Shown here: positions 9,601 through 18,155 of the stretch, piece after piece | Layout: each line of letters begins with the position of its first letter | Position numbering within the stretch: position 1 is the stretch's first letter | Assembly: GCF_012641275.1 (NCBI RefSeq) | Contig: NZ_JABAIA010000002.1 | Coordinates: 1,240,001 to 1,304,000 of the forward strand | DNA: 64,000 nucleotides | Direction of reading: 5' to 3' | Source of the DNA: Chitinophaga varians | Lineage (GTDB): Bacteria > Bacteroidota > Bacteroidia > Chitinophagales > Chitinophagaceae | Made by a program: the position numbers and the translations under genes | Notes under the pieces: generated by a model | Database searches by the model: none | Seen by the model: only the letters and a program-made list of their open reading frames with translations | What the model was told of the DNA's origin: nothing

Positions 9601-9782
9601 AAGCCGCGAAGATAAAGACGCTGCGGGTATATGCTTCCGCGCAGAACCTGCTCACCTGGACAAACTACTCCGGCCTTGATCCGGAAGTATCTGTGCGGAA
9701 TTCTGCGCTCACACCGGGGTTTGACTGGTCGGCCTATCCCAAGGCACGCACGGTTACTTTCGGATTAGACGTAACCTTTTAG
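6630..9782 (+). CDS. SusC/RagA-family TonB-dependent outer-membrane transporter
   Basis: 1050 residues. A signal peptide (to about residue 28, ...NSTAQQ) is followed by a carboxypeptidase-like regulatory domain (VTGKITEASGTPLPGVTVRVKG, SYIGYVSREV), the plug domain (VVVIGYGTVKRKDLTGSVGEV, ATAIYGARGANGVILITTKKG) and a beta-barrel ending in VTFGLDVTF. There is no STN domain, in keeping with control by LacI rather than an ECF/FecR cascade. It imports glycan fragments across the outer membrane with its SusD partner. It is the first gene of an operon continuing to the SGNH hydrolase, and its promoter region contains the LacI-type double operator. Start ATG 6630 follows GGGGA-like purines. Confidence 0.95.
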   Translation: MQKMSFTLTGYWILPFFIICIWMNSTAQQPTPAVTGKITEASGTPLPGVTVRVKGGNISAVTNEEGIYNIKVNSVPGTILLYSYIGYVSREVKLTAGRTTYNITLEPAVKGLNDVVVIGYGTVKRKDLTGSVGEVKMADMAKAPVPSFEEALGGRVAGVQVSASDGQPGAPLNIVIRGNNSVTQENSPLYVVDGFPMENPSNNIFNPEEIASIEVLKDASATAIYGARGANGVILITTKKGKTGAPVLSYQTWMGFQQNLKKQKMMDPYEFVKFQLEQNSTLYTPIYLKNGKTLEDYRHVKGVDWQDQVLRNAFMQNHSLSMRGGNDKTKYALSGSLLDQDGIIINSGFKRYQGRMVLDQQVSNKIKAGINLNYTATKTYGAFASTTNTGPTSSLMYSVWGYRPVTGDSTNGGSLIDEPFDPDVDPLSEYRMNPIISNRNEYNPAFNNTLIGNAYVEYKPARYFTLRISGGITREAVRKDVFNNSNTRLGNAKSSALGVNGSVSNAERNSWLNENTLTYARVFNKDHNLNVMGGMSMQKTQTYSYGFSASQVPNESLGMSGLDEGIITAAPTARSANTLMSFLGRVNYGYKSRYLLTLSFRADGSSKFPVSNRWAYFPSGALAWRIIEEPFMKNVRVLSDAKVRVGYGTTGNNRVPDFAYLTALQLFPYSGYAFGNSPVQGIVPNNLGYPELRWETTAQTDIGVDVGFLQNRITLSADYYKKNTRDLLLNATLAPSMGYLSGIRNIGKVSNEGLEITINSTNIQRKNFSWSTGFNISFNRNKVLQLNEGEPSYASRITWGNFNNAYPYIAVPGHPIALFYGFLFDGIYQYSDFNKLGDGSYVLKNEVPNNGNPASSIQPGYIKFRDINGDGKVDNNDLTIIGNPNPKHIGGLSNNFTYRNFDLNIFLQWSYGNDLLNANRIEFENGDVTRNFLNMFATYADRWTPENQSNSLYKVGGQGPLVYSSRTIEDGSYLRLKTVALGYTLPAKTLKAAKIKTLRVYASAQNLLTWTNYSGLDPEVSVRNSALTPGFDWSAYPKARTVTFGLDVTF

Positions 9783-9802
9783 TGACCTTAAAAGTTGTGA
9801 AG

Positions 9803-11389
9803 ATGAAAATTGACAATATCAAAACATATATCGTGATGTGCTGCGTGCTGGCAGGTTCCCTGTTCAGCGCCTGCAACAAATTCCTGGACACCAGGCCGGA
9901 AGATTTTGTGACACCGGAAAACTATTTCAATACCGATGCAGACCTGGACCGTGCGCTGAACGGCGTGTACAACCGGTTGATCGATACTTACGGAAGAATG
10001 TATTCCCGCGGGCTTTACAGTTTCCTGTCCATCAGTGATGAGTTCTTTTACAAAAATGTATCGGTCAATAACCTCCGTGTGCTGGACTTTGACGCCGGGC
10101 AGCTGGACGTGGGCAAATTATGGGAGGTAGCCTATCAGGGCATTGACCGTGCCAACCTGTTGCTCGAAAATGTGAACAAACCGAAAATGGATGAAGCTAA
10201 AAGAAACGCGATCAAGGGGCAGGCACTTTTCCTGCGGGCGTATTTTTATTTCGTGTTGGCAGACAATTATGGCGGCGTGCCGTTGAAACTTTCATCCACC
10301 ACATCTCCTACAGCGTCTAACCTGCCGCGTGCTTCCGTGGCCGAGGTGTATGCGGCCATCGTGGCGGACATGAAAGCAGCGGAGCCATTAGTGAATGATA
10401 TCAGCACTTATACAAATAATGAGCGTGTAACCACCACCGTGGTACAGGCCATGCTGGCGCGGGTGTATCTTACCATGGCCGGGGAGCCGTTGAAAGATGT
10501 GTCGAAATATGCTGATGCGCTGACCTATGCCGATAAGGTGATCAATTCAGGTAAACATTCACTGAATCCTTCTTACAGCAATATTTTTATCAATCATTCC
10601 AAAGATGTCAATGAGCCACAGGAGTGCCTCTGGGAGATAGGGATGTACGGTAACCAGCAGGGCACCGCGCAAATAGCCGGTGGGGTGGGCATCGAAAACG
10701 GGCTTGAATGCCCGGACGACAATATCGGTTATTCCGGCGGTGCGGTGCATCCTACGGCGCGGCTGTTTAACTTGTTTGAAGCCGCTGACCAGCGCCGTGA
10801 CTGGGCCATTGCGCCTTACAAATATGTGGTCACCGCAGGCGTTGTGTCCAAATCGTTTTACACCGCTGCGCAGGTATATGACCGCACTGCCGGCAAATGG
10901 CGCCGGGAATATGAAACACAGGTGCCTAAAAACCGGTTGTATAACTCCACTAATTTCCCCGTGATACGCTACGCCGATGTGCTGCTTATGAAAGCTGAAG
11001 CGGAGAATGCCGTCAGCGGCCCGGTGGCCGCAGCGTATAACGCCATCAACCAGGTGAGAAGAAGGGGGTATGGCAAAGCTTTGAATGCTGCAGATCCTGC
11101 GGTGGACCTGCCGGCAGGGCTGGCCAGCACGGACTTCCTGCAACGGTTGCAGGACGAAAGAGCACGGGAGCTGTGTTTTGAGGGTATGCGCAAACATGAT
11201 CTGATTCGTTGGGGCCTGTACGTTAGCAAGATGCAGTCCCTCGCCACAGAAGTGAACAACACAGCGCCTGCTGCCTGGAAATACGCCGGCAGCGCCGGTA
11301 AGAACACCACGGCGCGGAATGTGCTGTTCCCCGTTCCTAATACTGAAATCACCATCAACCGTCTTATCACTCAAAATCCCGGCTGGTAA
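9803..11389 (+). CDS. SusD/RagB-family glycan-binding lipoprotein
   Basis: 528 residues from ATG 9803, which follows a purine-rich GTGAAG and begins the lipoprotein signal (MKIDNIKTYIVMCCVLAGSLFSACNKFLD, lipobox SAC); the frame could open 7 codons earlier, inside the SusC stop, but that is unlikely. The mature part shows SusD features: the N-terminal LDTRPEDFVTPENYF segment, TPR-like helices (GQALFLRAYFYFVLADNYGGVPL), and the C-terminal RARELCFEGMRKHDLIRWG and LFPVPNTEITIN motifs. It caps the SusC transporter and binds the glycan at the surface. Its mate is the preceding gene. Confidence 0.94.
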   Translation: MKIDNIKTYIVMCCVLAGSLFSACNKFLDTRPEDFVTPENYFNTDADLDRALNGVYNRLIDTYGRMYSRGLYSFLSISDEFFYKNVSVNNLRVLDFDAGQLDVGKLWEVAYQGIDRANLLLENVNKPKMDEAKRNAIKGQALFLRAYFYFVLADNYGGVPLKLSSTTSPTASNLPRASVAEVYAAIVADMKAAEPLVNDISTYTNNERVTTTVVQAMLARVYLTMAGEPLKDVSKYADALTYADKVINSGKHSLNPSYSNIFINHSKDVNEPQECLWEIGMYGNQQGTAQIAGGVGIENGLECPDDNIGYSGGAVHPTARLFNLFEAADQRRDWAIAPYKYVVTAGVVSKSFYTAAQVYDRTAGKWRREYETQVPKNRLYNSTNFPVIRYADVLLMKAEAENAVSGPVAAAYNAINQVRRRGYGKALNAADPAVDLPAGLASTDFLQRLQDERARELCFEGMRKHDLIRWGLYVSKMQSLATEVNNTAPAAWKYAGSAGKNTTARNVLFPVPNTEITINRLITQNPGW

Positions 11390-11392
11390 AAT

Positions 11393-12280
11393 ATGACGAT
11401 ACGACCTTTTATATACCTGATGATCATCGCCGCTTTTTGCGGCTGCGCCAAAGAAAAGGTGACTACGCCGGCGCTGGAGGTGACTACCAGTGGCACTACC
11501 TTTAAAGCCGGTGATACCGTGGCGTTTGTTTTCCGGGGCAATCCGGACAATATCACTTTTTATTCCGGCGAACCCGGACGGCAGTACGAATACCGCCGCC
11601 GCACCACCGCAGATAATGATTTGCAGGTAGACTTCAGTACATTGGTGCAGTTTGGCAGGATATATCCTAATCTGCAGCTGATGGTGTCCAACGATTTTAC
11701 AGGCATAGCAGATGTGGAGCATGTGAAAGCCGCCACGTGGAAGGACTTGTCAGCCAAAGCGGTGTTTTCCACCGGGCAGGACAATACACCTTCCGGGGTG
11801 GTCAGCCTCAAGGAATTTGCCGATTCGTCCCGGCATCCGCTGATCTATATCGCTTTCCGGTATGCCGACACCAATAAGCCAGAGGGGCAGAACCGTTGGG
11901 TAGTGCGTACCTTCACCGCCAACAGCGTATCGGCGGACAAGGTAGTGACGCCGCTGGCCACCATGGCCACCGCAGGCTGGAAGGCGGTAGACTTCAGAAA
12001 TCCGGCGTTTGGGTGGACCATTACATCGGCACAGCTATTGATGCCCAACAGTAAAAATACAGATGACAACGAAGACTGGGTGATCTCCAAAGGATTTGAC
12101 CCTACTGCCGTAAAACCTGACCAGGGCGTGGCCTTGAAGAATATCAGCAACACCCTGGCGGGATATAAATATGTGTTTGCCCGTCCGGGTACCTACCGGG
12201 TGGTATTTGAGGCGTCTGCCGTGCGTTATAACGGAGAGAAACATATTACCAGAGAACTAACCTTAACGATTACACCCTGA
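11393..12280 (+). CDS. DUF5017-like surface lipoprotein
   Basis: 295 residues with a lipoprotein signal (MTIRPFIYLMIIAAFCGCAKEK, lipobox CGC). The segment FKAGDTVAFVFRGNPDNITFYSGEPGRQYEYR is what I know from DUF5017 proteins found downstream of SusD; the N-terminal part is an Ig-like beta fold and the C-terminal part ends in a beta-rich domain (GTYRVVFEASAVRYNGE). Such proteins are probably additional surface glycan-binding proteins, the position SusE/F holds in the starch system. It starts 3 bases after SusD, and its stop overlaps the start of the symporter (TGATG), so translation is coupled. Confidence 0.78.
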   Translation: MTIRPFIYLMIIAAFCGCAKEKVTTPALEVTTSGTTFKAGDTVAFVFRGNPDNITFYSGEPGRQYEYRRRTTADNDLQVDFSTLVQFGRIYPNLQLMVSNDFTGIADVEHVKAATWKDLSAKAVFSTGQDNTPSGVVSLKEFADSSRHPLIYIAFRYADTNKPEGQNRWVVRTFTANSVSADKVVTPLATMATAGWKAVDFRNPAFGWTITSAQLLMPNSKNTDDNEDWVISKGFDPTAVKPDQGVALKNISNTLAGYKYVFARPGTYRVVFEASAVRYNGEKHITRELTLTITP

Positions 12281-13992
12281 TGAACGCAACCATAGATACC
12301 GCCGTTATTGTAGTTTTTTCCCTGTTTATCATGCTGGTGGGCTTTTCCTTTTCCAGGACAGGGAGGAACCTCAAATCCTTTTTTGCAGCCGGAGAGGCCG
12401 TGCCCTGGTTTATTGGCGGATTGTCCCTTTTTATGAGTTTCTTTTCCGCCGGCACTTTTGTAGCATGGGGTTCCATTGCCTATCAATACGGATGGGTGGC
12501 CATCACTATCCAGTGGACCATGTGTATTGGCGCGCTGGTGACAGGGCTGTACCTGGCGCCGCGCTGGAAAGCTACCGGCAATCTTACCGCGGCGGAGTTC
12601 ATCCGGGAGCGGTTGGGAGAACGCGTGCAGAAAGCCTACATCTATATCTTTATGCTGGTGTCTTTGCTGATCAAGGGCTCTGTGTTGTATTCCGTGGCAC
12701 GGCTGGTAAGCGCTTCATTGGGATTGCCGCTGATGCCTTCCACCGTGGCGCTGGGGCTTTTTATGATCGCGTATACCGCCGTGGGCGGCCTGTGGGCCGT
12801 GATGGTAACAGATATTCTTCAATTTGTGGTGCTGACCGCAGCGGTGCTGATCATTATCCCGCTGGCTTTTGATGCCGCAGGCGGCGTACAGCATTTTCTG
12901 CATTTTTCCCCGGAAGGTTTTTTCAGTGTGGTGAATGGCGAGTATACCTGGGGCTTCATCCTGGCGTTTGCCTTGTACCATGTGTTCTATATCGGTGGCA
13001 ACTGGACCTTCGTACAACGTTACACCAGCGTAGACACGCCGAAGTCCGCCTCTAAGGTGGCGTATCTTTTCGCCGCGCTGTACATCATCAGCCCTGTGCT
13101 GTGGATGTTGCCGCCGATGTTGTACAAAGGCATCAACCCGGGGCTGCATGGCCTCGAAACGGAGAATGCCTATCTCATGATCTGCAAGCATGTGCTGCCG
13201 GCAGGTCTGATGGGGCTGATACTGACCGGCATGTATTTTTCCACCTCTGCTTCCGCCAATACAGCATTGAATGTAGTGTCCGCCGTTTTTACGAACGATA
13301 TCTACAAAGGTTCTATTAATCCCGGTGCGTCCGATAAAACACTGATGCGCGTGGCAAGGGTATCTTCCTGGTTTTTCGGGCTGGGTATGATTGCCATTGC
13401 GCTGATAGTGCCTTATATCGGAGGCATTGTGGAATTTACGCTGAGCATTGGGGCCATCACTGGAGGGCCGCTGCTGGCGCCGCCTATCTGGGCATTGTTT
13501 TCCAGAAGGCTAACGGGCAAGGCTACCCTGTATATTACGATGGTCAGTTTACTGGTGAACCTGGTGTTTAAAATGGTCCTGCCGCTGACAGCAGGCGTAA
13601 AGCTTGACCGTGCCGGTGAAATGCTGCTCGGCGTTGGGCTGCCTTTTGTGTTGCTGGCGCTGTACGAATGGTACCAGCGCAGCAGGGGCGCTGCCAGCGA
13701 CGAGTACGTTCGGCTGCAACGCCATCGCGCGCAGCGCAAAGCGGAAATACAGGAAGTCAGCACAGAAGAAGCCATCGAAATACAAAAACAAAACCAGTTC
13801 GGCTTAAAGGTGATCGCTTTCTCGCTTGCCTTCATTGCCCTGTTGTTATACGGACTGTGTTTCTTCTCACAAAAGAGCACCACTGTGGTGGCTGCCATTG
13901 CCACTACGGTCCTCATTGTATCGATCATACCGCTGAGGGCTGCACGAAAAACGAAGATCACCGCTAAACCGGAACCGGTAGAAAGTATTTAA
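12280..13992 (+). CDS. Sodium:solute symporter (SSS family)
   Basis: 570 residues with about 13 hydrophobic helices, beginning TAVIVVFSLFIMLVGFSFSR, with the family's conserved segments FFAAGEAVPWFIGGLSLFMSFFSAGTFV and MGLILTGMYFSTSASANTALNVVSAVFTNDIYK. The last contains the sodium-site serines. It resides in the inner membrane and probably takes up a mono- or disaccharide, or a sugar acid, released from the glycan handled by the preceding SusC/SusD pair. The start codon overlaps the previous stop and the next gene begins 5 bases after the stop, so it is in the middle of the operon. A charged cytoplasmic loop (about residues 470-510) precedes the last two helices. Confidence 0.9.
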   Translation: MNATIDTAVIVVFSLFIMLVGFSFSRTGRNLKSFFAAGEAVPWFIGGLSLFMSFFSAGTFVAWGSIAYQYGWVAITIQWTMCIGALVTGLYLAPRWKATGNLTAAEFIRERLGERVQKAYIYIFMLVSLLIKGSVLYSVARLVSASLGLPLMPSTVALGLFMIAYTAVGGLWAVMVTDILQFVVLTAAVLIIIPLAFDAAGGVQHFLHFSPEGFFSVVNGEYTWGFILAFALYHVFYIGGNWTFVQRYTSVDTPKSASKVAYLFAALYIISPVLWMLPPMLYKGINPGLHGLETENAYLMICKHVLPAGLMGLILTGMYFSTSASANTALNVVSAVFTNDIYKGSINPGASDKTLMRVARVSSWFFGLGMIAIALIVPYIGGIVEFTLSIGAITGGPLLAPPIWALFSRRLTGKATLYITMVSLLVNLVFKMVLPLTAGVKLDRAGEMLLGVGLPFVLLALYEWYQRSRGAASDEYVRLQRHRAQRKAEIQEVSTEEAIEIQKQNQFGLKVIAFSLAFIALLLYGLCFFSQKSTTVVAAIATTVLIVSIIPLRAARKTKITAKPEPVESI

Positions 13993-13997
13993 ACGAC

Positions 13998-16598
13998 ATG
14001 AGAAAAACCGTATTCACCCTTATTGGCTGCCTATTAGTTGTACTGGCGGTTACAGGCCAGCCAGCTGTTGTAACGATGAACAACAGCGCGCTCCGGTTGT
14101 CGTGGAAGAACGGCGCCACGGGCTGGCAGCTGGCACATATTGCCGTGAACCGCCAACAGCGGTGGCAGTCGTTGCCTCATGCCAGCGGAGAATATACGCT
14201 GTTGTACAGTGCAACGAAGCCGGACAACAAACCCCTGCCCCTATATGATAAATCCGGGAAACCACTCGTTTTCCCGGAGCCGCAATACCGGTACATCATC
14301 CCCGTGTGGGAATCGGCTTTGTCCCCGGTGCCGATGAATACGGCCGGTACGGCGCTTCACTTTTATCCTGCTGCCGTTACCAAAGCGGTGGACGGCTCGC
14401 TGTCGTTTACCGGTGAGAACAGTACCGCTGTACTCACTGCCCGCTGGGGCTTCGATGCTGCGTTTCCCGGCGACATCTGTGTAACCATGCTTTTGCGTGC
14501 GAAGGCTACCGGTTACTATTCGCTGGCGACGCCCACGCTGGCCACCATGGAAGAGCAGGACTTGCAGTGGGCGGGCATCCCCGGTTATTTTCAGAGTAAT
14601 CATATAGAGAAAGATTTCATCAAAGCCTATGCGTATATGCAGGGCATTCCGGACAAGCCTGTTATTGTGCGGGAACGGACCGCTACCACACTTGCGCCTT
14701 TTATCTCTACCCGCGGGCAGCTGACGCTGGCCGTGATACCGGCGCCGGGCACCGCCCGCGATCCGTGGGAGAAAGACCAGCGCAGCAACAGCAACTGGCA
14801 ACTGGGCCTCTCGCTGATGAACCGCAAAGCGGCGCTGACACCAACAGCTTACCATCCGGTACTGGGTGAAAAAGGATCTTACCTGCAAAAAGGGGATACC
14901 GTAAGTTTTGTATTCCGTTACAGCCTGCAGCCGGCGGACTGGTACACGGTGTATAAACATGCGGTGAATGACATTTATCGCTTTCCCGGTTCCCTGTCGC
15001 TGAAGAAAACCAAACAGTCCCTCACCAGCCGTATCCTTCGGATGCATCATTACCTCGTGGATGACAGCACCTCCATGTGGAAGGTAGAAAACTATAAAGG
15101 GGTGAACATCGGCGCACAGGCTTACCTGGGCGGTGTATATGGTGCTGAAAAAGACGCCTTTAAAAATTCCGATTACGGTGCCATGTGGATGCTGGCCAAT
15201 ATCACTCAGGACAGCGTATTGCAGCGTACCCGCCTGCCTTATGCGCGTAATTTTAAACTGATGCAGCAGGAGCAGCAACCCGGTTTTTTCCAGGGCGCCG
15301 CTGCAGGCCAGTACTACCTGTCTAAAAGCCGCCGCTTCACTGAAGAGTGGGGGCCTTATGTAGAGCCAATCGGGACTACCTATTACATGATGATGGACAT
15401 AGGCAATGTGCTGCTGTTTAACCCGCACGATACTACGTTGCAAAGGGCGCTGCGTACCGCGGCCGACAGGCTGCTGGCGTGGATGGGGCCTGGTGGTAAC
15501 TGGGCGGTGGCGTACGATCATGCCAGCGGTAAACCGATGTTTACAGAAGTGGAAGACCTGCGGCCTACTTTTTATGGTTTGCTGATAGCGTATAAGATGT
15601 TGGGTGATAAAAAATACCTGTATGCAGCAAAGAAGGGGGCGGACTGGTACATTGCCAACGCCACAGAAAAAGGCTGTTTCCTTGGCGTATGCGGAGATGC
15701 GCGGTTTGTGCCCGACTTTGCCACAGGCCAGAGCGCAGGCGCGCTGCTGGAGCTGTATGAGACGACCAAAGACGCCCGGTACCGCGCCGCCGCTATCCAG
15801 ACGGCGAAATTGTATACCACCTCCGTATATACGCAACCGGTACCTTCTGTGGAGAAAAAGCTGGTGAATGGCCGTCAGCGCGAAGATTGGGAAATCAGTC
15901 AGGCCGGACTGAGCTTTGAACACGGCGGTATTATGGGTTCTGCCAACCACCGCGGGCCTATTGCGCTGGCCAGTCACGCAGGCTTGTTTGTCCGGATGTT
16001 TGGCCTCACCCGCGATTCTTTGTTTCTCAACATGGCCCGTGCAGCGGCCCTTGGCAGAGATGCTTTTGTAGACAGCGCTACCAGTGTGGCGTCTTATTAC
16101 TGGGACGCCATGAATAAGGGTGCCGGCCCCTATCCGCATCATGCCTGGTGGCAGGTGGGATGGATCACCGATTATCTGTTGTCCGAAATACAACTGCGTG
16201 CTGCCGGTAACGTTACTTTCCCGCATGGGTTCATCACGCCGAAGGTGGGACCGCACCAGACATACGGTTTCGCACCGGGAAAGGTGTATGGCACTATGGC
16301 GGACCTGTTGCTGCGCGAGGATATGTTACAGGGCGCCGGTCCCTACCTCGATTATTACTGCGCTATCAGCCGTAAAGAGAAGAAGCTTTTCCTGTTGCTG
16401 TTGAACAATAGTCATCTTCCTTTGAAAGATACCCTTCGGGTGAACTATGACAAAGTGCTGCCGGGTAAGCTGTTGCGGCCGAAGAATGCTGTTTATCTCC
16501 ATAAAGGAACACAGCAGGCCGCCAATGTAATACAGGCGTTTCCGTTAGCGATAGCGCCTTATGGACTAAGTGTAATTGCTATTAACTATGAACTATAA
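13998..16598 (+). CDS. Secreted six-hairpin (alpha/alpha-barrel) enzyme, function unknown
   Basis: 866 residues with a signal peptide (MRKTVFTLIGCLLVVLAVTGQ). Residues about 20-330 are beta-rich; from about 340 to 720 there are regularly spaced helical hairpins with aromatic and glycine-rich loops (GAQAYLGGVYGAEKD, EEWGPYVEPIGTTYYMMMDIGN, EDLRPTFYGLLIAYKML, FATGQSAGALLELYETTKDARY), as in (alpha/alpha)6-barrel glycosidases, lyases and epimerases. The C-terminal region is beta-rich. I cannot assign a catalytic pair or a CAZy family. The gene is 5 bases after the symporter and overlaps the SGNH hydrolase by 11 bases. Context indicates that it acts on the glycan imported or bound by this locus. 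Confidence 0.7.
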   Translation: MRKTVFTLIGCLLVVLAVTGQPAVVTMNNSALRLSWKNGATGWQLAHIAVNRQQRWQSLPHASGEYTLLYSATKPDNKPLPLYDKSGKPLVFPEPQYRYIIPVWESALSPVPMNTAGTALHFYPAAVTKAVDGSLSFTGENSTAVLTARWGFDAAFPGDICVTMLLRAKATGYYSLATPTLATMEEQDLQWAGIPGYFQSNHIEKDFIKAYAYMQGIPDKPVIVRERTATTLAPFISTRGQLTLAVIPAPGTARDPWEKDQRSNSNWQLGLSLMNRKAALTPTAYHPVLGEKGSYLQKGDTVSFVFRYSLQPADWYTVYKHAVNDIYRFPGSLSLKKTKQSLTSRILRMHHYLVDDSTSMWKVENYKGVNIGAQAYLGGVYGAEKDAFKNSDYGAMWMLANITQDSVLQRTRLPYARNFKLMQQEQQPGFFQGAAAGQYYLSKSRRFTEEWGPYVEPIGTTYYMMMDIGNVLLFNPHDTTLQRALRTAADRLLAWMGPGGNWAVAYDHASGKPMFTEVEDLRPTFYGLLIAYKMLGDKKYLYAAKKGADWYIANATEKGCFLGVCGDARFVPDFATGQSAGALLELYETTKDARYRAAAIQTAKLYTTSVYTQPVPSVEKKLVNGRQREDWEISQAGLSFEHGGIMGSANHRGPIALASHAGLFVRMFGLTRDSLFLNMARAAALGRDAFVDSATSVASYYWDAMNKGAGPYPHHAWWQVGWITDYLLSEIQLRAAGNVTFPHGFITPKVGPHQTYGFAPGKVYGTMADLLLREDMLQGAGPYLDYYCAISRKEKKLFLLLLNNSHLPLKDTLRVNYDKVLPGKLLRPKNAVYLHKGTQQAANVIQAFPLAIAPYGLSVIAINYEL

Positions 16599-18012
16599 AC
16601 GTTTTTTTACAATACTTTCCGGCGGCCTGCTGCTGCTGACATCCGCGTATTGCCAGGGCAGGGAAGAGGCCGAGGAGGCACGGCTCATTGCTGCTTCTCA
16701 GGCAGGCGCTTCACCCTTGTATTTTAATCCGGGAGATGCCACCGTACCGCTCGTCAGCACCGGTGGCTTTTATAACAATAATGAATGTACCGTGCGTGGC
16801 GGCCTGCCGCATTTCTTTCGTAAAGCGGCAGCTGGCCAGCCGCTCACCATCGGCTTCATTGGCGGTAGTATCACGCAGGGCAGCCAGTGTTACCGTCCGC
16901 AGGCAGCGCGGTACATACAGTCCATGTTTCCGGCTGCGGCCATGAAAGGCATCAATGCCGGTGTATCCGGAACGGGAACAGACCTCGGGGCCTGCCGCCT
17001 GTATGACCAGCTGATGCAATACCGGCCTGACCTGGTGTTTGTAGAGTTTGCGGTGAACGGCGCCTGGCCTGACGGCATGGAGGGCATTATCCGCCAGATC
17101 AGAAAAACATCGCCACAGACAGACATCTGTCTGATTTATACGGTCAATATCGGGCATACGAAAGCCTATGCTGAAGGCCGGGTACCGGAACATATACAGC
17201 TGCTGGAGCAACTGGCAGCGCATTATGCGTTGCCCTCCATTCACCTCGGTATGGAACCTGTCGCGCTGCTGCAGGCAGGAAAGCTGGTGTGGAAAAGCGC
17301 AACAGACGTGCCCGGAAAGATCGTTTACTCCCGTGATGGCCTGCATCCCGTGATAGCAGGTGGCAATTTATATGCCGCCGCTATAGCGAGGGGCATGCGC
17401 AAAATACAGGCTGCAGAAAGCGTACAGCCGGCGGCGTTACCCGCGCCGTTGCTGGCAGACAACTGGGAAGATGCAGGCATGTACGATCCCTTGCAGATAG
17501 CGACCTTCAGCGATGGCTTTACAAAGACGCCTACGGACCAGCTGCCGCTAAAGCAGTTCCACGGCTGGTTTCCTTATGTGATGGCAGCTGAACGGCCCGG
17601 TGCGGCTTTCACGTTTCATTTCACCGGCACCATGTTCGGCATCTTCGATATCGGCGGTCCGGAAATGGGCCAGCTGGAAGCAGAAGTAGACGGCCGGCGA
17701 ATGAAACTGGTCAGCCGCTCCTCCAAAGGGACGCGTTTTCTGAGCGGAGCGGAGGAGACCGACAGCAGCGGCAGCTTTACCATCAACCGGTTCAATAGTT
17801 TTTGTAATAACCGCTACAGGGGCCAGTATGAGATGATCATCCTGCCGCCGGGCAAACATACCGTCACCCTGCGCCTGTCGGCCGATAAGGCAGACAAACG
17901 CACCATACTGGGCCCTGCGCAGCAGGAGGATATTACGCTTCATCCGGAGAAATATGACCATACCGTCGTTTATATCGGTAAGATTTTATTGCGGGGAAAA
18001 CCCGGCAGGTAA
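16588..18012 (+). CDS. Secreted SGNH/GDSL-type carbohydrate esterase
   Basis: 474 residues from ATG 16588, which gives a signal peptide (MNYKRFFTILSGGLLLLTSAYCQG) and overlaps the previous gene's stop by 11 bases. Block I is IGFIGGSITQGS with the nucleophile at S94; block II is NAGVSGTG; block III is FVEFAVNG with N158; block V is SRDGLHP with D250 and H253. The serine-aspartate-histidine set of an SGNH hydrolase is therefore complete. A second, beta-rich domain follows (about 270-474). Related proteins remove acetyl or other acyl groups from polysaccharides; the acyl group here is unknown. Last gene of the SusC operon. Confidence 0.87.
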   Translation: MNYKRFFTILSGGLLLLTSAYCQGREEAEEARLIAASQAGASPLYFNPGDATVPLVSTGGFYNNNECTVRGGLPHFFRKAAAGQPLTIGFIGGSITQGSQCYRPQAARYIQSMFPAAAMKGINAGVSGTGTDLGACRLYDQLMQYRPDLVFVEFAVNGAWPDGMEGIIRQIRKTSPQTDICLIYTVNIGHTKAYAEGRVPEHIQLLEQLAAHYALPSIHLGMEPVALLQAGKLVWKSATDVPGKIVYSRDGLHPVIAGGNLYAAAIARGMRKIQAAESVQPAALPAPLLADNWEDAGMYDPLQIATFSDGFTKTPTDQLPLKQFHGWFPYVMAAERPGAAFTFHFTGTMFGIFDIGGPEMGQLEAEVDGRRMKLVSRSSKGTRFLSGAEETDSSGSFTINRFNSFCNNRYRGQYEMIILPPGKHTVTLRLSADKADKRTILGPAQQEDITLHPEKYDHTVVYIGKILLRGKPGR

Positions 18013-18036
18013 TGCATAACCCCGGTGCAGCTTGTT

Positions 18037-18121
18037 GGGAACATTCCCGGTAAATGGGAATGTTCCCGTTATTTTTTGTGGCCGCAACGTTTGCCGTTGC
18101 CGGGCACGGGTTGTTAATTTG
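18037..18121 (+). promoter_or_regulatory. LacI-type double operator and promoter of the FAD oxidoreductase gene
   Basis: GGGAACATTCCC (18037-18048), the spacer GGTAAAT, and GGGAATGTTCCC (18056-18067), the same 12-7-12 arrangement as at 5303 and 6412. Exactly 22 bases later is TTTG (18090-18093), and 20 bases after that TTAATTTG (18114-18121), matching the spacing at the beta-helix gene. The same hairpin could also help terminate the operon ending at 18012. Confidence 0.75.
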
Positions 18122-18155
18122 ACTTGCACACTACTAAAACTATAACTGAAGAATC

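Noticed and set aside
14241..16256. 671-codon open frame on the minus strand
   Set aside because: It is entirely antisense to the six-hairpin enzyme gene, has no family motif or signal peptide, and is explained by the codon use of the GC-rich plus-strand gene.
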